From positions 1-64,000 of the forward strand of contig NZ_JQJI01000007.1 in assembly GCF_000745455.1 (NCBI RefSeq): a DNA stretch of 64,000 bases, given 5' to 3'. Shown here piece by piece: positions 1 through 8,473 of the stretch. Below the pieces are notes generated by a model. It saw only the letters and a program-made list of their open reading frames with translations. It was not told where the DNA came from and ran no database searches. The DNA is from Mesoaciditoga lauensis cd-1655R = DSM 25116. Lineage in GTDB: Bacteria > Thermotogota > Thermotogae > Mesoaciditogales > Mesoaciditogaceae. Every line of letters starts with the position of its first letter. The first letter of the stretch is position 1. A program made the translations under genes and the position numbers.

Positions 1-256
1 TTCCTGCCTTATGATTGGATAATCTCTTAGTTTTTGCTCTTTCGACATGCGTTTTCAAAATATGAGCCGCGTAACTTCGATTATAACCCGTTGTTTGAAT
101 GAACTCATCCAATATCTTTGTTTTATCCTTCTTAGATGCTCTCACATAACGCTTATGCAAGATATTCACCAGCTTTTTTCTCTCATTCATTTTCAGCTCT
201 TTCATCTTCTCACCCACTTTGAAATTGATAAGGTGTTTGAGAAGATTATCCGTCAT
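1..256 (-). CDS. IS transposase, N-terminal part (cut by window edge)
   Basis: Reading leftward from an ATG at 256, an open frame runs off the window. The translation contains MNERKKLVNILHKRY and ILDEFIQTTGYNRSYAAHIL, a helix-turn-helix type N-terminus that I recognise from integrase-core (DDE, rve-type) transposases of the ISNCY/IS481-like kind. The catalytic domain would lie outside the window. Alternative starts are GTG at 217 and ATG at 205; no clear ribosome site decides between them. Just upstream, a 19-bp motif is repeated (265-283 and 301-319), which fits a transposase-binding IS end. A tRNA gene follows closely, a common IS neighbourhood. Family assignment rests on about 85 residues only. 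Confidence 0.6.
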   Translation of the reverse strand, partial: MTDNLLKHLINFKVGEKMKELKMNERKKLVNILHKRYVRASKKDKTKILDEFIQTTGYNRSYAAHILKTHVERAKTKRLSNHKAG

Positions 257-264
257 TCACTCAT

Positions 265-327
265 GATTTCGTGTAGATTTTTATTTTGACTCATCGACTC
301 GATTTCATGTAGATTTTTTATGAGTCA
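265..327 (-). repeat. Probable IS end with paired direct repeats
   Basis: The motif GATTTCRTGTAGATTTTTA occurs twice (265-283 and 301-319), 36 bp apart. It is followed by TGACTCAT in one case and ATGAGTCA in the other, so the outer parts are inverted relative to each other. The position directly upstream of the partial transposase suggests the terminal transposase-binding region of that insertion sequence. No target-site duplication can be tested because the other end is outside the window. Confidence 0.4.
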
Positions 328-337
328 ATTCGGGCAC

Positions 338-367
338 TTGACAAAGACATATAAAATAGCGTAAAAT
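338..367 (+). promoter_or_regulatory. Sigma70-type promoter of tRNA-Ala
   Basis: A perfect -35 box TTGACA (338-343) and a -10 box TAAAAT (362-367) are separated by 18 bp. The predicted start near 374 lies about 15 nt before the tRNA. Confidence 0.6.
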
Positions 368-388
368 CCAATATGTGCAACGTAGCGT

Positions 389-464
389 GGGGCCGTAGCG
401 CAGTTGGGAGCGCGCTTGCATGGCATGCAAGAGGTCGTGGGTTCGACTCCCATCGGCTCCACCA
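389..464 (+). tRNA. tRNA-Ala (GGC)
   Basis: All cloverleaf arms are visible: acceptor GGGGCCG/CGGCTCC, D stem GCGC/GCGC, anticodon stem CTTGC/GCAAG with loop ATGGCAT (anticodon GGC), T stem GTGGG/CCCAT with TTCGACT loop, and an encoded CCA. The G·U-rich acceptor end and the GGC anticodon identify alanine. It has its own promoter upstream and a terminator immediately downstream, so it is a single-gene transcript. Confidence 0.95.
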
Positions 465-466
465 GA

Positions 467-494
467 AAAGCAAGGCTTAAAGCCTTGCTTTTTT
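467..494 (+). terminator. Intrinsic terminator after tRNA-Ala
   Basis: The stem AAGCAAGGCTT pairs with AAGCCTTGCTT across a short AT loop and runs into a tract of six T residues. It ends the tRNA transcript and could also act weakly leftward. Confidence 0.75.
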
Positions 495-538
495 ACTTTT
501 TGTGAAACAAAAAACCATAATGTATAACTCACTTTTAA

Positions 539-610
539 CGTGCGTCAAGTTTAAAAATTTACTCAACCTGTGCGTCAATGTTACAAGGTATTTCAAAAAG
601 AAATTAAATC
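539..610. repeat. Repeat-derived flank (3' exon side of the intron)
   Basis: On the minus strand, TTTGAAATACCTTGTAACAT and TTGACGCAC match the T1 flank at 14249-14280. A second GTGCGTCAAGTTTAAAAA motif at 539-560 resembles the outer end of the T4 repeats (14565-14590, 18265-18290). The segment is degraded repeat DNA with no credible gene. Confidence 0.5.
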
Positions 611-2593
611 GTAGGGTCAAGAGATGGCGCCCGGAGTTTAGGGAAAGCCTATCTGTTTCTCCCCGTTTCCTTTGGGAGTGCCTCACTAGCTTTGCCTTGC
701 TGCAGGTTTCCATCTCCTGCCACGTCAAACCGTACGTGCGGTTTTCCCGCATACGGCTTACCTATTTGCTTCATATCTTTAGCTATATGCTATCGAATGG
801 GAGTGCTTTCCGTCAGAGATATCTTATTTTGAAGTCGTTATATACCCCACTTCTTTTGATTATCTCTTTCGTACTCCACCTTTTCCATCCGAATCCATGG
901 CGGTGTTTTGCCCTCATGAGATGTATTCTTATGCGCTTTTCTATCCATCTCTTAATGTATGCAAAACATCTAGCTGAGTTTCCTATTCTGAAGTAATTTA
1001 ACCATCCTCTCAGTATTGGATTTATCTTCTTTATTATCTTTTCCAACTTTTGCGAGCGGTGGTGTTTGAATTCCGCTTTTATTTTGTTGACCAGTTTTAG
1101 CCTAGCTGCTTTGGTTGGTTCAATGTTTGGCCTGTATTTTCCATTTCTTCCCTTAAGCCTTCTGAATTCAAAGCCTAAAAAGCTAAAGCTCTCACCTTTT
1201 GTCAAATCCACTATTTTCGACTTTTCTTCGTTGAGTTTTACCTCTATCTTCTCATATTCTTCTTTGAGTCTTTTGTTCACCTGTCTTGTCAGTTTTTCGT
1301 TTGTTCTAATCAGTATTACCAAATCATCTGCATATCTGGCATATTCGAGTTGTGTACGTTTACCTATCTTCGTCACTTCTTTTGCTTTTTCTAACATTTT
1401 ATCCACGTCGTTTAGATATATGTTGGCAAGTAATGGCGATATGACTCCTCCTTGAGGTATGCCCTTCTTTCCGTTTGCTTTCAATATGAGCTTGAGTAGG
1501 TGTAAGACCTTTAGGTCGCTCACACGTTTTGCAACTTTCTCAAGTAGTATATGATGCCTTACATTGTCAAAGAATGATGATATGTCTAAATCTATTACCG
1601 TTGTCTTATCTTGCCATATGGCTTTACTCACATGAGAAATTGCCTGGTGCGCGCTTCTTTTTGGCCTAAATCCGTATGAACCTTCTTGAAAATCTGCTTC
1701 AAATATTGGTTCCAATATGAGCTTCATGGCTGCTTGCACTACTCTATCTTTTATGGTTGGAATGGAAAGAGTTCTTTTCTTTCCATTCGCTTTTGGTATC
1801 TTCACATTCTTCATCTTTTGCGGAAGATATTCTCCGTTTAACAGCTCTTCTCTTAATTTGGATAGATATTTCTCAACACCGATTTTGTCAATGTCTTCAA
1901 ATCTTATTCCATCTACACCACCTGAGGCGTTGTTTTTCTTTACCAGTTTGTATGCACTGAGAAGTGTTTCCATCTTTGTCACATGTACATACATACCCCA
2001 GAATCTCCATGTTGGTTCGCTCTTCGCCTTGATATATATCTTCCTACGCAAGTCCTTCAAGCTAACGGTCGTCATTGTCAGACACCTTGTCATCCTTTCT
2101 TGTAGCAAGAAATACAAACAGTAGGGCTCCTTCGCTCGAGGGATATTACTCCCCGTCATAACTACTACAAACCCATCCGCCACCTTCTCACCTTTGGGTC
2201 AACTTCCCTTCTTCAGGTTATATGACTTAATCGCTCAAGAGATTTCTCTCAGGGGTGAGGAAGGTTTCTCCAGTTGCATGGTATATCCTTGTTATCGTGC
2301 CGTCGCTAGTACCCCGCCAGGATGAATACAAGTCTCAGCCAGTATTCATGCATTCATGATGCTTTCACTCAGGATGAAAGAGCTCAGCTCCTGGTGCTTA
2401 AACTTCTTACGAGGCTACCTATGCCTTCATTTACATTACGGCCCGATAACTTGCTCAGCATCCATATGATGCCTTTGTCATTAGGCTTCAAAGGTTCAGT
2501 TTCCTTCCCCTTTGCTAATCAAGCTACGGGTCTCTGGCTTTTAACCCGATGGGCTTATCTCCCACTGAATATACCTACCTTTCCTGGACACAC
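611..2593 (-). mobile_element. Complete group II intron with maturase ORF
   Basis: Read on the minus strand, the intron begins GTGTG at 2593 and ends CCTAC at 611. Domain V is the hairpin AAGCCGTATGCGG/CCGCACGTACGGTTT (759-727). After a 3-nt linker, domain VI is a stem CAGGAGATGG/CCATCTCTTG closed below by GG/CC, with a single bulged A at 617, 7 nt from the 3' end: the expected lariat branch point. The domain VI loop is unusually long, about 80 nt. Both ends are confirmed by an intron-free relative of the insertion site at 14234-14290: joining the exons gives GGGTGA + GATTTAATTTC, matching GGGTGA + GAACTAATCCC there, followed by shared TTTGAAAT and TGTAACATTGACGC. The 5' exon ends 7 nt after the base of a T1 foldback, the target type used by group IIC introns; the class itself is inferred. 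Confidence 0.85.
813..2075 (-). CDS. ltrA: Group II intron reverse transcriptase/maturase
   Basis: The protein (420 aa) copies intron RNA into DNA at the target and assists splicing as a maturase. Visible are the RT finger/palm blocks (RTLSIPTIKDRVVQ, YGFRPKRSAHQAI), the catalytic motif YADD within YARYADDLVILI, and a C-terminal maturase thumb (ILRGWLNYFRIGNSAR, IEKRIRIHLMRAKHRHGFGWK). No HNH endonuclease domain follows, as in endonuclease-minus introns that home to single-stranded or hairpin-flanked targets. The start chosen is the ATG of MTTVSLKDLRRK at 2075, which has AAGGTG at good spacing; the open frame extends to 2183. It sits inside the intron with domains V and VI intact downstream, so the element looks functional. 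Confidence 0.9.
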   Translation of the reverse strand: MTTVSLKDLRRKIYIKAKSEPTWRFWGMYVHVTKMETLLSAYKLVKKNNASGGVDGIRFEDIDKIGVEKYLSKLREELLNGEYLPQKMKNVKIPKANGKKRTLSIPTIKDRVVQAAMKLILEPIFEADFQEGSYGFRPKRSAHQAISHVSKAIWQDKTTVIDLDISSFFDNVRHHILLEKVAKRVSDLKVLHLLKLILKANGKKGIPQGGVISPLLANIYLNDVDKMLEKAKEVTKIGKRTQLEYARYADDLVILIRTNEKLTRQVNKRLKEEYEKIEVKLNEEKSKIVDLTKGESFSFLGFEFRRLKGRNGKYRPNIEPTKAARLKLVNKIKAEFKHHRSQKLEKIIKKINPILRGWLNYFRIGNSARCFAYIKRWIEKRIRIHLMRAKHRHGFGWKRWSTKEIIKRSGVYNDFKIRYL

Positions 2594-2599
2594 TCACCC

Positions 2600-2773
2600 T
2601 CGAAGTACTTGTCAGAACATATGAGCTCTCCGTCTGAGGATTCAAAATATGAGGTTGAAAGGCACAGGACGTGCTGAGAAAGCGAAGCACTCATGGATGA
2701 GTGTCTGAGCGTGCCTCATATTTTGAATTAGGAAGGCGGAAAGAAGAGCGAATCCGTTCTGGCAGGACTTCGA
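2600..2773 (+). repeat. T1 foldback repeat, copy 1
   Basis: This is a 174-nt foldback. The basal arms CGAAGTACTTGTCAGAAC (2601-2618) and GTTCTGGCAGGACTTCG (2756-2772) pair. An inner stem joins 2639-2654 with 2714-2729. Inside it lie a hairpin GGCAC-AGGAC-GTGCT (2661-2675), the conserved unpaired GAGAAAGCGAAG (2676-2687) and a hairpin CACTC-ATGGAT-GAGTG (2688-2703). It lies beside the group II intron, forming its 5' exon on the minus strand. No open frame is conserved with the other copies. Confidence 0.85.
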
Positions 2774-2868
2774 AAAAAATCACCTTGACCGCTTGGAAAG
2801 CGGTAGTGAAATGTCAAAGGATGCTATTATTCGAAATATGTTATCCACACAAATTCGCAGAGAACTAA
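2774..2868 (+). repeat. Conserved 3' tail of the T1 repeat
   Basis: A tail of about 95 nt follows T1 here, at 17959-18056 and at 59919-60016. It contains a hairpin CCGCTT-GGA-AAGCGG, nested within TTGAC/GTCAA, and then TTATCCACA (2841-2849), identical to the E. coli DnaA-box consensus. The tail ends at CGCAGAGAAC in all three copies. Confidence 0.7.
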
Positions 2869-2939
2869 ATTTAGTTCATTCGATTATTTGCAATATTTAG
2901 CATTAACAACACTTTGTAGCATCAACGCACACGATGAGG

Positions 2940-3002
2940 TATAATGTCAACAGAACGGCTGTAAAATAGTAAAGTAGGACTTACATTTCTTAAAAAGGAG
3001 GA
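2940..3002 (+). promoter_or_regulatory. Putative -10 box and strong RBS of the ABC importer operon
   Basis: TATAAT at 2940-2945 lies about 65 nt upstream of the first gene of the importer operon. A -35 box is not convincing (TTGTAG at 2914-2919 with a long spacer). The ribosome site AAGGAGGA (2995-3002) is close to perfect. No riboswitch was recognised in 2869-3009. Confidence 0.45.
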
Positions 3003-3009
3003 ATTTATC

Positions 3010-4020
3010 ATGAAAAAGGTAGTCGTAATTCTTTCTGTAACACTTCTTTTCATGTTCGGAATGTATTCAACTGCTTTGAGTGCCTCTCATATGAAGGTCG
3101 CGTTGGTAATAGCGGGAGAGCTTGGAGACAAATCTTTTTATGATTCTTCTTATCAGGGCTTGTTGAAAGCCGAAAAGGATTTAGGCATATACGGAAAAGT
3201 TTTGCCTTGCAAGACAGATCCAGCAAACTACATGCCTCAAATGATAGCAGCTTCAACCAATTTTGATATGGTGGTAGTTGTGGGATACGAACTCATAGAT
3301 ACTCTCAAACAAGTGGCTCCCCAATTCCCAAAAGTTGATTACATTTACATAGATGATGTCGTCAAAGCAGGGCAAGTTACATCTATCGTTTTTAAACAAA
3401 ATGAAAGTTCCTTCATGGCTGGTGCACTCGCTGCAACGCTGACTGAAAGAAAAGGATTCCCAATGGTCAACTCCCAAAAAGTGATAGGATTTGTGGGTGG
3501 AGAAGACTATTCCGTTATAAGGGACTTTCTCATCGGTTATGAACAAGGAGCACATTACATCGATCCGAGCATAAAAGTCTTAACGGGATACGTGGGAGGA
3601 TGGGACGATCCGGCAACGGCGAAAGAAATCGCTCTTGATCAATTCCATCATGGAGCGGACATCATTTTCCAGGTTGCAGGGGGTAGCGGTCTTGGAGTTA
3701 TAGACGCCGCGAAACAGGCTCACTTCTGGGCAATAGGCGTGGATTCACCACAGGGTTATCTTGCACCCAACAACATCCTCACATCCGTCGTGAAAAATGT
3801 CGGAAATGCGGTTTACGATATGATAAAAGCAAAACTGAATGGCACTTACAAAAGAGGAACGATATACACTTACGGTATAGCGAACAACGGTGTTGGTTTG
3901 AGCTATTCCAGTGTGATGCTCAAAAACGTGCCGGCTGACGTTATTCAAAACCTTATACAGCTGAGAACTCAAATAATAACTGGAAAAATAAAGGTAAAAT
4001 CTTACTTCGATAAAAAATGA
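3010..4020 (+). CDS. BMP-family substrate-binding protein of ABC importer
   Basis: This 336-aa exported protein binds the solute for the three transporter genes downstream. It has a Sec signal (residues 1-25, hydrophobic LSVTLLFMFGMYSTALSAS). The mature part has the BMP/PnrA fold signatures: VALVIAGELGDKSFYDSSYQGL at the N-terminus, the VVVVGYELIDTLKQVAPQFP strand-helix unit, GFVGGEDYSVIRDFLIGYEQG and an IGVDSPQGYL segment. Family members bind purine nucleosides (PnrA, BmpD, NupN). Unlike most of them, no lipobox cysteine follows the signal, so it may be free periplasmic rather than lipid-anchored. The stop overlaps the next start (ATGA). The ligand is inferred only from the family. Confidence 0.85.
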   Translation: MKKVVVILSVTLLFMFGMYSTALSASHMKVALVIAGELGDKSFYDSSYQGLLKAEKDLGIYGKVLPCKTDPANYMPQMIAASTNFDMVVVVGYELIDTLKQVAPQFPKVDYIYIDDVVKAGQVTSIVFKQNESSFMAGALAATLTERKGFPMVNSQKVIGFVGGEDYSVIRDFLIGYEQGAHYIDPSIKVLTGYVGGWDDPATAKEIALDQFHHGADIIFQVAGGSGLGVIDAAKQAHFWAIGVDSPQGYLAPNNILTSVVKNVGNAVYDMIKAKLNGTYKRGTIYTYGIANNGVGLSYSSVMLKNVPADVIQNLIQLRTQIITGKIKVKSYFDKK

Positions 4021-5522
4021 AGACCATAGTTGAACTTGAATCTGTCACTAAAAAATTTGGAAAAATCATAGCTGTTAGCGAAGTGAATCTCTCCATCCAA
4101 GATGGAGAGATTCACTCGGTAATAGGAGAAAACGGCGCTGGAAAAACCACTTTGATGCGCATCCTTTATGGGATGTACAAACCAGATCGTGGAAGAATAA
4201 AAGTCGCAGGAGAATCCGTGAAATTCTCTTCACCTAAAGATGCTATTTTTAAAGGGATTGGCATGGTCCACCAAAATTTCATGCTCATAGATACTTTTAC
4301 GGTTTACGAAAACGTTGTGCTTGGTTCCGAACCTAAAAAAGGTATCAAATTTGACAGAAAAAAAGCCAAAGAAAAGGTAAAAGAACTAGCAGCTATGTAT
4401 AAAATGAATTTAGATGTTGATGAAAAAGTTGGAAGGCTGTCCGTAGGGTTGCAGCAAAAAGTGGAGATACTGAAGCTACTTTACCGAAACGCGAAGATCC
4501 TCATATTCGATGAGCCGACAGCTGTTTTAACTCCACACGAATCGGAAATACTTTTTGAAATATTGAAACGATTCAAAAAAAATAGCAAAACGGTCATTTT
4601 CATTTCCCACAAGCTTAAAGAAGTAAAAGAAATCTCAGACAGAATAACCGTTATGAGAAATGGTAGAAATCTGGGCACTTTTGAGAACAAAAATCTTTCT
4701 GAAGAGAAATTAGCCGAAATGATAGCGGGCAGAAAGCTCTCACATTTTTCTCCTCCGACGGTCGAAGTAGGAAAAACCGCTTTAAAAGTAAAAGATGTTT
4801 CTTTCATAAAAAATGGCATATCTGTCTTGAAAAATGTAAACTTGGAAATAAGAGAAGGCGAAATAGTTGGAATCGCTGGTGTGGTAGGAAACGGTCAAAG
4901 CGAATTGGAAGAAATAGTCAGCGGGATGACAATTCCAACAAGTGGTAAGGTTTTCTTTTATGGAGAAGAGATAACAAATCTAAGCGTGAGAAAAAGAAGG
5001 GAAAAAGGCATGGTTTACATTCCGGAAGATAGAATAAAAACCGGCTTAGCCCCCCTTGCTTCGATAGAGGAAAACATGCTTATGGGGCATCAAAATAAGA
5101 AGCAATTCCTTGGAAAGATGGCCCTTCTTAAAAGGAAGAACATAAAAGAATTCACAACATCGCTGGTGAAAAACTATGACATAGTTTGTAAATCTCCCAA
5201 TGAGCAAGCGGGAACGCTCAGCGGTGGCAACATGCAAAAGGTAGTTATAGCGAGAGAATTTTCACACGATGCGCGTTTTCTCGTGATATCGCAGCCCACA
5301 CGTGGTGTGGACGTTGGAGCAATAGAGTTCGTCCATAAAAGAATAATGGAGATGAAGAAAAAGGGTATCGCAATTCTGTTAATTTCATCCGATTTAGATG
5401 AAATTTTCGCCCTTTCAGATAAAATAGTCGTTATGTACGAAGGAAGGATAAATTACGTGACGAGCAGAGAAAATGCTCAGCCAACTGAAATTGGATTGGC
5501 TATGTTGGGGATGAGGAAGTAA
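4017..5522 (+). CDS. ABC transporter ATPase, two-domain nucleoside/sugar type
   Basis: This 501-aa cytoplasmic ATPase carries two fused nucleotide-binding domains, as in NupO/YufO and RbsA. Domain 1 has Walker A GENGAGKTT, Q-loop VHQNFML, signature LSVGLQQKVEIL and Walker B ILIFDEPTA. Domain 2 has a degenerate Walker A (GVVGNGQSE), signature LSGGNMQKV and a Walker-B-like LVISQPTRG in which the usual catalytic Glu/Asp is replaced. Such asymmetry is normal for this subfamily. The start overlaps the binding-protein stop by 4 nt and its stop overlaps the permease start, so the subunits are translationally coupled. Confidence 0.9.
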   Translation: MKTIVELESVTKKFGKIIAVSEVNLSIQDGEIHSVIGENGAGKTTLMRILYGMYKPDRGRIKVAGESVKFSSPKDAIFKGIGMVHQNFMLIDTFTVYENVVLGSEPKKGIKFDRKKAKEKVKELAAMYKMNLDVDEKVGRLSVGLQQKVEILKLLYRNAKILIFDEPTAVLTPHESEILFEILKRFKKNSKTVIFISHKLKEVKEISDRITVMRNGRNLGTFENKNLSEEKLAEMIAGRKLSHFSPPTVEVGKTALKVKDVSFIKNGISVLKNVNLEIREGEIVGIAGVVGNGQSELEEIVSGMTIPTSGKVFFYGEEITNLSVRKRREKGMVYIPEDRIKTGLAPLASIEENMLMGHQNKKQFLGKMALLKRKNIKEFTTSLVKNYDIVCKSPNEQAGTLSGGNMQKVVIAREFSHDARFLVISQPTRGVDVGAIEFVHKRIMEMKKKGIAILLISSDLDEIFALSDKIVVMYEGRINYVTSRENAQPTEIGLAMLGMRK

Positions 5523-6556
5523 TGGAAAAATACAAAGGGATCATCATAATAACAGTTTCATTTCTTTTAGCACTTGTCGTGGGTGGGCTTTTAATGTTGC
5601 TTTACCACGTTTCGCCGATAGACGGCTACAAAGAAATGGTAATTGGCGCATTGGGAAATAAATTCGTGTTGTATTCCACCCTGGCTAGAATGGTTCCCAT
5701 TCTTTTGACTGGTCTTTCAATTGCCATATCCTTTCACGCAGGAATATGGAACATAGGAGCGCAGGGGCAACTTTATCTAGCTGCTTTTATGGTAGCGGCT
5801 ATGGGAGTTACATTCCATGGAATTCCTTCCGTGCTTTATCTAACTCTGGGCGTTAGTGTTGGACTTCTTGTGGGTGGGTTATGGGCATGGATTCCTGGGT
5901 ATTTAAAAGTGAAGTACAACGTAAATGAAGTTGTTTTAACCATAATGATGAATTCCATCGCCGTGTACTTCACTTTGTACATGGTAAATGGCCCGTTCAG
6001 GACTACAGAAGGCTCTTTAGGAGCGACTAACATCATAGACAAAGCGATGTGGCTCAAACACTTAAATCCCCTTTCCAACTTAAACACCGGCATATACATA
6101 GCATTGGCCGCAACGGCTGTCATAATTTACCTAATGCTCTTCAGCAAGTACGGCTATGAATGGAAAATGTCCAGGTTGAATATCAGATTCAGCATCTACG
6201 GCGGTGTAAACGTTAAGAAGAACTTGATCATGGCAATGGTAATAAGTGGCATGTTGGCAGGATTAGCAGGGACCATTCTTGTTATGGGAGATTATCATCG
6301 TTTCTTAAACGGAATATCTCCCGGTTATTCCTGGACGGGCATGATACTGGCAATGATGGTGAATTACGATCCTATTGGTGTGATCATCACTTCTTTCATA
6401 TATGCCGTGATGGCTTCTGGAGGATTGCAAATGGAATTGGCTTTGGACATTCCTCAAGAGCTGGTGCAGATAATATTCGTTCTCTCTGTTATGTTTGTAA
6501 CGGCCGGCTATTCCATGGCAAACAGGGTAGCCAATCGCATTCAGGAGGAGGGCTAA
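5522..6556 (+). CDS. ABC transporter permease 1 (BPD_transp_2, NupP-like)
   Basis: This 344-aa integral membrane protein has about eight to ten hydrophobic segments and belongs to the branched-chain/ribose/nucleoside permease superfamily. The characteristic EEA-like coupling region GISISFHAGIWNIGAQGQLYLAAF is represented by AISFHAGIWNIGAQGQ near residues 64-79; NEVVLTIMMNSIAVY follows. The longer of the two permeases, it corresponds to NupP/YufP. It starts on the A of the preceding TAATG and is followed after 1 nt by the second permease. Confidence 0.88.
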   Translation: MEKYKGIIIITVSFLLALVVGGLLMLLYHVSPIDGYKEMVIGALGNKFVLYSTLARMVPILLTGLSIAISFHAGIWNIGAQGQLYLAAFMVAAMGVTFHGIPSVLYLTLGVSVGLLVGGLWAWIPGYLKVKYNVNEVVLTIMMNSIAVYFTLYMVNGPFRTTEGSLGATNIIDKAMWLKHLNPLSNLNTGIYIALAATAVIIYLMLFSKYGYEWKMSRLNIRFSIYGGVNVKKNLIMAMVISGMLAGLAGTILVMGDYHRFLNGISPGYSWTGMILAMMVNYDPIGVIITSFIYAVMASGGLQMELALDIPQELVQIIFVLSVMFVTAGYSMANRVANRIQEEG

Positions 6557-6557
6557 G

Positions 6558-7445
6558 ATGTACATTTACAGGTCGACCATAGCAACTCTTACGATGATAA
6601 TGCTGCCGGTACTTGGTGGAATGTGGACGCTGCAAGCGGGAATATTGAACATCTCCCAGGAAGGTGCAATGGTGATGGCCGCTTTTTTTGCGGTTCTTGG
6701 TTCTTACTTATTTTCTTCTTTTTGGATGGGATTGCTTTTTGCCATTTTGGCATCCCTGGTGATAAACCTTATATATGCCGTCTTTTGCATCAACCTTCGT
6801 GCAAACATTTGGGTTATAGGAATGGCCTTGAACATATTCGCATCAAGCTTAACCATTTTACTTTTGAAAAGCATCTTTGGGGTTAAAGGATCTTTCACTT
6901 CATCTAAAATTCAGCAGATTCCATTCATTCATCTTGGAAACCTTGGATTTTTGAACGCATTTTTTAACGATTTCTCGTTGGTTGTATGGATAACAGTAGG
7001 ATTGGTTATATTTTTCAAATATGTGGATTCGCACACAACTTTCGGGCTCCATTTGAAAGCCGCTGGAAAGAATTGGCAGGCTTTAAACAGTGCAGGCGTT
7101 TCTTCTACGCTCGTCAGATACGAAAGTATCCTCATAAATGCGGTGTTGGTTGGAATATCCGGTGCTTACCTTTCAATAGGATATCTAAAGCTCTTTAACA
7201 AAGATATGAGCGCCGGGAGAGGTTGGATAGCGGTGGCCGCCGTGATATTTGGAGATGGAGATTTCACATGGACCTTGATAGCAACTATTGCCTTCGGGTT
7301 TATGGATGCTCTTGGGATATCCCTTCAATCTTATGGATTAAATTCAAACTTAACCCTCATGTTTCCGTACCTGGCAATTGTTGCAGCTTTAATATATCAA
7401 GGCGTAAAGAGTTTCCAGAAAAAGAAAAAGGCTAGTTCAACTTAG
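6558..7445 (+). CDS. ABC transporter permease 2 (BPD_transp_2, NupQ-like)
   Basis: This 295-aa membrane protein is the partner permease (NupQ/YufQ type). It keeps the family region LQAGILNISQEGAMVMAAF near the N-terminus and the conserved late segment GISGAYLSIGYLKLF. It forms the heterodimeric channel with the upstream permease and completes a four-gene binding-protein/ATPase/permease operon. Its stop codon overlaps the cheB stop on the other strand by 4 nt (7442-7445), leaving no room for a conventional terminator between the two converging operons. Confidence 0.88.
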   Translation: MYIYRSTIATLTMIMLPVLGGMWTLQAGILNISQEGAMVMAAFFAVLGSYLFSSFWMGLLFAILASLVINLIYAVFCINLRANIWVIGMALNIFASSLTILLLKSIFGVKGSFTSSKIQQIPFIHLGNLGFLNAFFNDFSLVVWITVGLVIFFKYVDSHTTFGLHLKAAGKNWQALNSAGVSSTLVRYESILINAVLVGISGAYLSIGYLKLFNKDMSAGRGWIAVAAVIFGDGDFTWTLIATIAFGFMDALGISLQSYGLNSNLTLMFPYLAIVAALIYQGVKSFQKKKKASST

Positions 7446-8473
7446 TGAACTAACTCCATAATCTTGTTCCCAATCTCATTCACATCCAAAACGTAGTCTG
7501 CCAAACCAGCATTAACAACGGATTTCGGCATTCCGTAAACGGTAGCCGTTCTTTCGGATTCAGCGATAACCGTTATCTTGTTTTTATCGAATTTTTTCAA
7601 TCCCTCTGTACCGTCTTTACCCATGCCTGTTAATATCACACACAAAACACTTGCACCTTCACTTGCAGCGGATTCAAGAGTGAAGTCTATCGCCGGCCTC
7701 ACGCTGTTCATCTTCGGGCCGTCAACAGGCTCAACGGTATAAGATGCGCCTTTGAAAACCTTCATATGTTTATCACCTGTAGCCACATAAACTGTTCCAC
7801 CTTTGATTTCCATTTTCTCTGTAACCTCAACCACCCTTAATTTCGATTCATCATCTAGTCTTTTTGCCAGAGCGGCTGTGAATTTTGGCGGCATGTGTTG
7901 GATTAAAAGGATTGGTAAGGGGAAATCTGAGGGAATGTTTGGAACAACAAGATCCAGCGCTTTTGGTCCTCCCGTTGAAGAACCTATCACAACCATGTCA
8001 TAGTTTTTCCTACTTCCAACTGGCTTTTCTTCTTTAAAAGTCTTCTCTTTAGTTGGCAATGAAGTGGAAATTCTCATGGATGAAGCAGCCAATATTATCT
8101 TTTCAGCCAGTTCATCGGCTACCTCATTGAAATTCAAGGAAATTGCTCCTCCAGGTTTTGTAACGAAATCAAAAGCACCCATTCCCAAAGCATCCAAAGT
8201 TACCTGAGCATCTTTTTTCGTCAAACTGCTGACCATTATCACAGGCATCGGAAATTTTTTCATGATCTCTTTTAAAGCTTCTATTCCATTAACCACTGGC
8301 ATTTGAACATCTAACGTCATGACATCCGCGATTCTTTTTGAAGCTATGGATATGGCATCTTTTCCATTCCTACCTATTGCCACAACTTCAAAACCTCTAT
8401 CTAACAACGAATCCCTTATAACTTTTCTCATAAACGCAGAATCATCTATGATTGCCACTTTTATTTTTTTCAT
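7442..8473 (-). CDS. cheB: CheB-type protein-glutamate methylesterase
   Basis: This 343-aa cytoplasmic chemotaxis enzyme has an N-terminal receiver domain (acidic pair in VAIIDDSAFM, phosphoacceptor Asp in VMTLDVQMPVVNG, Lys in FVTKPGG). The C-terminal methylesterase domain contains GSSTGGPKAL (catalytic Ser), LLIQHMPPKFT (His) and ILTGMGKDGTEG (Asp). It demethylates or deamidates chemoreceptor glutamates when phosphorylated. The start is the ATG at 8473, preceded by GGAGGTG; an upstream TTG at 8491 is less likely. It overlaps dgkA by 32 nt and is last in its operon. No other che gene is present in the window. Confidence 0.92.
   Translation of the reverse strand: MKKIKVAIIDDSAFMRKVIRDSLLDRGFEVVAIGRNGKDAISIASKRIADVMTLDVQMPVVNGIEALKEIMKKFPMPVIMVSSLTKKDAQVTLDALGMGAFDFVTKPGGAISLNFNEVADELAEKIILAASSMRISTSLPTKEKTFKEEKPVGSRKNYDMVVIGSSTGGPKALDLVVPNIPSDFPLPILLIQHMPPKFTAALAKRLDDESKLRVVEVTEKMEIKGGTVYVATGDKHMKVFKGASYTVEPVDGPKMNSVRPAIDFTLESAASEGASVLCVILTGMGKDGTEGLKKFDKNKITVIAESERTATVYGMPKSVVNAGLADYVLDVNEIGNKIMELVH

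Noticed and set aside
2841-2849. Replication origin because of a DnaA-box match
   Set aside because: Only one box per locus, no cluster, no dnaA or dnaN, and the box is part of a dispersed repeat.
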